Positions 6,533-6,615 of a DNA stretch of 6,615 bases are shown piece after piece (position 1 is the first letter of the stretch; every line of letters starts with the position of its first letter). The notes beneath the pieces were generated by a model, which did no database searches, had not been told where the DNA came from, and worked only from the letters and a program-made list of their open reading frames with translations. A program made the translations under genes and the position numbers. The DNA comes from Flavobacteriales bacterium (lineage in GTDB: Bacteria > Bacteroidota > Bacteroidia > Flavobacteriales > Flavobacteriaceae), in NCBI GenBank assembly GCA_027032855.1, contig JALVLX010000260.1, positions 1 to 6,615 of the forward strand. The letters run 5' to 3'.

Positions 6533-6540
6533 AGAATTTT
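6486..6540. repeat. 18-bp perfect inverted repeat with 19-base spacer
   Basis: AAAATTCTGCGAATTTTT (6486-6503) is the exact reverse complement of AAAAATTCGCAGAATTTT (6523-6540). The 19-base spacer contains a T-run and CCACCGC. The arms would form a stable cruciform or RNA hairpin. The right arm is shared with a second possible hairpin (6516-6547). No coding frame runs through it. The arrangement resembles an intergenic dispersed repeat or a small non-autonomous element more than a simple terminator. Confidence 0.65.
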
Positions 6541-6547
6541 TGCGGTG
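6516..6547. repeat. Alternative hairpin overlapping the 18-bp inverted repeat
   Basis: CACCGC (6516-6521) followed by AAAAATT (6523-6529) pairs with AATTTTT (6535-6541) followed by GCGGTG (6542-6547), leaving one unpaired T at 6522 and the loop CGCAG. That gives a 13-pair stem. Because it uses the right arm of the 6486-6540 repeat internally, the two folds cannot coexist on one strand. Confidence 0.5.
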
Positions 6548-6615
6548 CAAAAACTCGCAAACCAAACAATCAATCACACAAACGCTATGTCGTCTATGCA
6601 GTGTTGTGAGCGATT

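Larger units (their letters stand above)
6214..6615. other. Non-coding intergenic region upstream of the operon
   Basis: About 400 bases without a credible gene on either strand. The left third holds the AT-rich promoter upstream region and the AGTCAGT inverted repeat. The middle holds the 6322-6365 stem-loop. The right part (about 6412-6608) starts near CTGCACAAC and ends near GTTGTGAGCG, with inverted and direct repeats between, reminiscent of short intergenic repeats common in Bacteroidota genomes. The only short frame of note, 33 codons from 6370, has no recognisable product. The gene to the right lies outside the window. Confidence 0.6.

Noticed and set aside
1..6615. CRISPR array, tRNA or rRNA genes
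   Set aside because: No regularly spaced repeats and no cloverleaf or rRNA-like sequence were seen on either strand.

Overview
The window is AT-rich and reads almost entirely on the minus strand. A good match to the Bacteroidota -7 promoter box (TAnnTTTG), A-rich leaders in place of strong Shine-Dalgarno sites, and the gene families present suggest a Bacteroidota (Flavobacteriia-like) chromosome. That assignment is an inference, because there is no marker gene.

Layout, in the direction of transcription (right to left). Positions 6188-6615 carry no gene. They hold a putative promoter and operator region next to the first gene, a long stem-loop at 6322-6365, and a repeat-like stretch at about 6412-6608 with two overlapping, mutually exclusive hairpins. 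Next comes a tightly packed operon: an AbiEi-type winged-helix antitoxin/repressor (5366-6187), an AbiEii-type nucleotidyltransferase toxin (4566-5369, GTGA overlap), an MmeI-like N6-adenine DNA methyltransferase broken into three reading frames (1867-4564), and a superfamily 2 helicase of the DEAD/DEAH, type III Res-like group (from 1863 leftward, cut by the window edge after 621 codons). Gene junctions are a 4-base overlap, 1 base and 3 bases, so the four genes should be co-transcribed.

Functionally the window looks like an anti-phage island: a type IV (AbiE) toxin-antitoxin pair fused at operon level to a methyltransferase-helicase module of restriction-like character. The methyltransferase would mark self DNA at a specific site and the helicase would translocate on unmarked DNA. 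No nuclease catalytic site is evident in the window, so a nuclease may lie beyond the left edge, in the missing helicase C-terminus or a further gene. AbiEi probably represses the operon and neutralises AbiEii.

The methyltransferase needs two corrections of one base each to become a single protein of 899 residues. The first coincides with a perfect U_UUU_UUA slippery heptamer. The second has no such signal. Sequencing error or recent decay is therefore the simplest reading, but programmed frameshifting at the first site deserves a test.
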